Positions 61,312 through 64,000 of a stretch of DNA of 64,000 nt are shown piece by piece. The translations under genes were made by a program, and so were the position numbers. Under the pieces are notes generated by a model. The model was not told the DNA's origin. It saw only the letters and a program-made list of their open reading frames with translations, and ran no database searches. This DNA is from Neisseria sicca (lineage in GTDB: Bacteria; Pseudomonadota; Gammaproteobacteria; Burkholderiales; Neisseriaceae): the NCBI RefSeq assembly GCF_017753665.1, contig NZ_CP072524.1, forward strand, positions 2,170,001 through 2,234,000. Reading direction: 5' to 3'. Position 1 is the first letter of the stretch. Each line of letters begins with the position of its first letter.

Positions 61312-63396
61312 CTACTTATTCGGCGGATTAATCGGCAGCGTCGAGCGGGAGACTTTGACGTCGGGGCATTTTTGCTTCATCTGATAGCGGAACACTTCCG
61401 CCTTGCGTTGATTGCCGGTTTTTTCGTAATTCGTACCCAAAATCACCTCGTCCGCCAGATTCCGTATATCGGCATAAGGGATATAGAGGGATTGGGTCGT
61501 CTCGCAATATTCGATTTCCTCCGAATCGATTGGTTTGATAACCAGCAGGCGGAACTCTTCTTCGTCGCGGAAGGCGAAGTCTTTAAACAGATAGCGGATG
61601 TATTCCAAGGCTTCTTTATCGTCGTCGCTGACGGCGGAGTTGTCCTTGAAAAACTCGATAAGCTCTTCCAACGCTTCTTTTAATTTTTCCAAGCGGAACT
61701 GATGCCAGTCTTCATTTCCGACGGGTTTCAGGCGGATACCGAATTTCAGTTTTTCTTGAGGAAGAAGCCATATCCCGCATTTCTTTTCCGCAATATATTC
61801 ATCTTTGTATGCGATATAAGCAATCTGATAGAGCGGCAGTTTTTCGTATTTATCATTCCAAAAACCGTCTTCCGGCAGGTCGTCTGAATTCTGACCATAT
61901 TTTTGGGATGGGTTATGGAACGAAGCAGAAACATCCACTTCTCTAAGCCAATCTCCGTTTTTATTGAACACCAGACAGCAGCCCGAAGCCTCCACGCCGC
62001 CCTCTTTGCCATACAGGCGGAACTGGTTCAAATCGTTGACGCGGCTGGAGAAGCAGGTAAAAAAGGCATTATGGGACGCGCCATCCGCCTTGTTTTCCAA
62101 CTCCAAATCTTGCTGGTTCAATAAGTCCAGTAGTGGCTTGCCTTCGGACGGATCGTTCATATAGGTGGAGCTGCCGAGTCGCATTGGACTGGCGGTTTCG
62201 TTGCCGCCGATGCCGAATAATATATGGCATACATGGGGCGAAGTGTAATGCGCCATCGGGGTAAAGCCCAACTCTATCGGCGTAATATGGAGAACCGCCA
62301 ATACGGTTGCAACGGCGTCTTGCGGTTGTGAAGTCTCCCCTTTGAAAAGCGATTCCTGTATTTCTTGTTTTTTCTTTTCGAAATAGGAATTCCAGTCTTC
62401 ATTGAGGTAATCAATATCCGTTAAACCTTGACGGATGCTTTTTTCCCATTCTTTTTCTTCATCACTTAATTGTGGTAATTGTTCGTAGGCAGCAGAAAAA
62501 TATTTGCTAGCCAGACATTTAGCAAATTTTTCCGCTTCAGGTGTACTTTTACTTCTCTTAATCCGTTCAAGATAACAACGACCAAGCCGAAATTGGGCAT
62601 AGATTTGTTGTTGAATACGATCTTGTTTATCCGTCAGTTGCTTGGTAAGTTTTAACAATTCTCGAAGGTGTTCAACAGCTTTTTCAAACAGTTTATTTGC
62701 TTTATCCGTATCTTTGGTTTTTTGAGCCTGTTCTAAATAACAAGTGCCAAGCCCATATTGTGCAAGGATTTGATACTGAATCTTGGCTTGTTTATCTTCC
62801 AGCTGTTCGGTAAGCTCCAATTCCTTCTTAAAATCTTCAACAGCCTGCCCGAACCGTTTGTCTGCTTTATTCGTATCTTTAGTTTTTTTGGCCTGTTCGA
62901 AATAACAGCTGCCAAGCCGAAATTGGGCAACAATTTGCTTATGAATCTTGTCCTGTCCATCTTTTAGCTGTTTGGTAAGCTCCAACCGTTTCCTAGAATA
63001 TTCAACGGCCTGTCCGAATAGTTTGTCTGCTTTGTCCGTATCTTTGGTTTTTTGGGCATGTTTCAAATAACAAAAGCTAAGCCGAAATTGGGCAATAATT
63101 TGCTCCTCAATCTTGTTCTGTTCATCTTCCAGCTGTTTGGTAAGCTGCAATAATTCCTGAAAATGCCAAACGGCCTGTTCGAATAGTCCGTCTGCTTTAT
63201 CCGTATCTTTGGCATTTATGGCTTGTTCCAAATAACAACCGCCAAGCCGATTTTGAATCTTAATTTGCTCTGGAATTTGAGTATTTTTATCCGTAATCCC
63301 GTCCCAAGCCTGATGAAGTATTTCAATCGCTTCAGCGTATTTTTTCTCATTAAATAATTGGACTGCTGCACTAATCAAATCATTAACATCCATCAT
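61312..63396 (-). CDS. TPR-repeat protein with C-terminal DUF2971-like domain
   Basis: 694 residues, no signal peptide. Residues about 5-290 hold five TPR-like repeats of about 54 residues, each with AQFRLGxCYLEQAxKTKDTD, KADKLFxQAVE and LELTKQLxDxQ elements. A linker with a long charged helix follows (290-360). The C-terminal part, about 375-680, has HYTSPHVCHILFGIGG, LGSSTYMNDPSEGKPLLDLL, NAFFTCFSSRVNDLNQFRLY, GCCLVFNKNG and FAFRDEEEFRLLVIKP, the order found in DUF2971 proteins. DUF2971 genes often travel with defence or mobile islands; no activity is established. Start ATG 63396, or Met2 at 63393. AT-rich N-terminal half. I infer a cytoplasmic sensor or effector. Confidence 0.75.
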   Translation of the reverse strand: MMDVNDLISAAVQLFNEKKYAEAIEILHQAWDGITDKNTQIPEQIKIQNRLGGCYLEQAINAKDTDKADGLFEQAVWHFQELLQLTKQLEDEQNKIEEQIIAQFRLSFCYLKHAQKTKDTDKADKLFGQAVEYSRKRLELTKQLKDGQDKIHKQIVAQFRLGSCYFEQAKKTKDTNKADKRFGQAVEDFKKELELTEQLEDKQAKIQYQILAQYGLGTCYLEQAQKTKDTDKANKLFEKAVEHLRELLKLTKQLTDKQDRIQQQIYAQFRLGRCYLERIKRSKSTPEAEKFAKCLASKYFSAAYEQLPQLSDEEKEWEKSIRQGLTDIDYLNEDWNSYFEKKKQEIQESLFKGETSQPQDAVATVLAVLHITPIELGFTPMAHYTSPHVCHILFGIGGNETASPMRLGSSTYMNDPSEGKPLLDLLNQQDLELENKADGASHNAFFTCFSSRVNDLNQFRLYGKEGGVEASGCCLVFNKNGDWLREVDVSASFHNPSQKYGQNSDDLPEDGFWNDKYEKLPLYQIAYIAYKDEYIAEKKCGIWLLPQEKLKFGIRLKPVGNEDWHQFRLEKLKEALEELIEFFKDNSAVSDDDKEALEYIRYLFKDFAFRDEEEFRLLVIKPIDSEEIEYCETTQSLYIPYADIRNLADEVILGTNYEKTGNQRKAEVFRYQMKQKCPDVKVSRSTLPINPPNK

Positions 63397-63808
63397 TTAT
63401 CCCTCTATCAAACCAATCCATTAAAAATCAATCAGGCGGAAATTGTACATGATAATAATCAATTAACTTAATCCGATACGTTGTTTACCTTCTGCCGTCA
63501 TTCCCGCCCCCGCCTACGCGAGGACAGGCTATGGCGGGAATCCAGGATGCAGAATTGAGGAAACCTTTTTGCCCGATAAGTTTCCGTGCGGATAGGACTG
63601 GATTCCCGCCTGCGCGGGAATGACGGGCTAAAGGGAATGACGAGGCTAAATAAGCTGCTGTATCAAAGGTTAAATTCCCCGCGATATACCAAAGCTCCCC
63701 CTCCCGCCCCCAAAGCCGAAAACCAATTCAGTATCCATCCATGTTTATAAAAAGGTCGTCTGAAAACCTAAAAATACGGTTTTCAGACGACCTTTCGACC
63801 ATCGGCTC
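63397..63808. repeat. Intergenic region with a dRS3-type pair and inverted DUS terminator
   Basis: An expanded ATTCCCGCCCCCGCCTACGC...GGCGGGAAT (63500-63541) and ATTCCCGCCTGCGCGGGAAT (63602-63621) enclose GCAGAATTGAGGAAACC, related to the 61.2-kb pair. An inverted DUS pair at 63749-63797 ends the ligase gene. No gene. Confidence 0.8.
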
Positions 63809-64000
63809 TTACCTGTCCGTTCTAACCCGCACAAACGTGGCAAATTTCGGCGTGCCTTTTTGTGTGAAGCCGCGGTAGCGGTATGTGATGACCGCGCCGA
63901 TTTTGGGCGGGTTGTCGCGGTCTTTGTCTTTGAAGCCGCTGCCGATGCGGAATTCGCCGTGTCGGTTTTTGCAGCCGACCGCGCCCAGCCGTCCGGCGTT
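63809..64000 (-). CDS. ATP-dependent DNA ligase, LigE type (C-terminal 63 residues)
   Basis: The reverse strand from the window edge to the TAA at 63811-63809 reads NAGRLGAVGCKNRHGEFRIG, SGFKDKDRDNPPKIGAVITY, RYRGFTQKGTPKFATFVRVR, TDR. This is the C-terminal OB-fold of small ATP-dependent ligases (G-F-I-G-S-G-F-D and PPKIG-ITYRYRG patterns), which in Neisseria are periplasmic LigE enzymes thought to seal nicked DNA during uptake. The catalytic lysine domain is outside the window. Confidence 0.85.
   Translation of the reverse strand, partial: NAGRLGAVGCKNRHGEFRIGSGFKDKDRDNPPKIGAVITYRYRGFTQKGTPKFATFVRVRTDR

Overview
The window is chromosomal DNA of a commensal Neisseria, most likely of the mucosa/sicca/macacae group. 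The 12-mer AGGTCGTCTGAA (the mucosa-type DNA uptake sequence, DUS) occurs dozens of times, mostly as inverted pairs behind genes. Other neisserial signatures are IS1655 (five copies), IS1106, a Correia element, dRS3 repeats, a maf toxin island, FetB/MpeR-type iron genes and a periplasmic LigE-type ligase. The species call is inference from the DUS dialect.

Layout. 1-5 kb: partial XRE regulator, PH-domain membrane protein, IS1655 copy 1, small conserved protein, HemJ, CYTH phosphatase, MltA. 5.5-9.2 kb: EfeU-EfeO-EfeB iron uptake set. 9.7 kb: BolA/IbaG. 10.5-18.1 kb: a 2521-residue trimeric autotransporter adhesin. 18.4-25.4 kb: nitronate monooxygenase, a repeat island with IS1655 copy 2, GlmU, small lipoproteins, HAD phosphatase, thiamine-binding protein. 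26.1-31.6 kb: maf island (MafA, MafB with Hint domain and nuclease-like tip, immunity gene, IS1655 copy 3, an orphan toxin cassette broken by a stop codon, and its immunity gene). 31.6-36 kb: frameshifted IS3 element, NlpC lipoprotein, Correia element, outer-membrane barrel, IS1655 copy 4. 36-48.2 kb: housekeeping genes mutS, ftsEX, tlpA-like, arsC, ydcF-like, ruvA, mnmE, pgk, ispA, xseB. 48.4-53.8 kb: a surface lipoprotein with about 26 alanine/glutamate/lysine repeats, rnpB, a POT peptide transporter, PncC and a cupin. 54.4-59 kb: fetB divergent from an mpeR-like AraC gene that IS1106 has split, then IS1655 copy 5. 59-64 kb: prolyl oligopeptidase, a TPR plus DUF2971-like protein, and the end of an ATP-dependent DNA ligase.

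The main themes are iron acquisition (efeUOB, fetB, mpeR), surface adhesion and competition (trimeric adhesin, maf island, repeat lipoprotein), and interplay between mobile DNA and the uptake sequence. Three IS1655 copies sit at exactly the same base step inside a DUS, with intact 3-bp duplications, and a fourth probably does too. A perfect DUS also lies inside the homology block shared by the expressed and orphan MafB toxin cassettes. Intergenic regions are rich in a composite hairpin repeat. No CRISPR array, prophage or tRNA gene was recognised.
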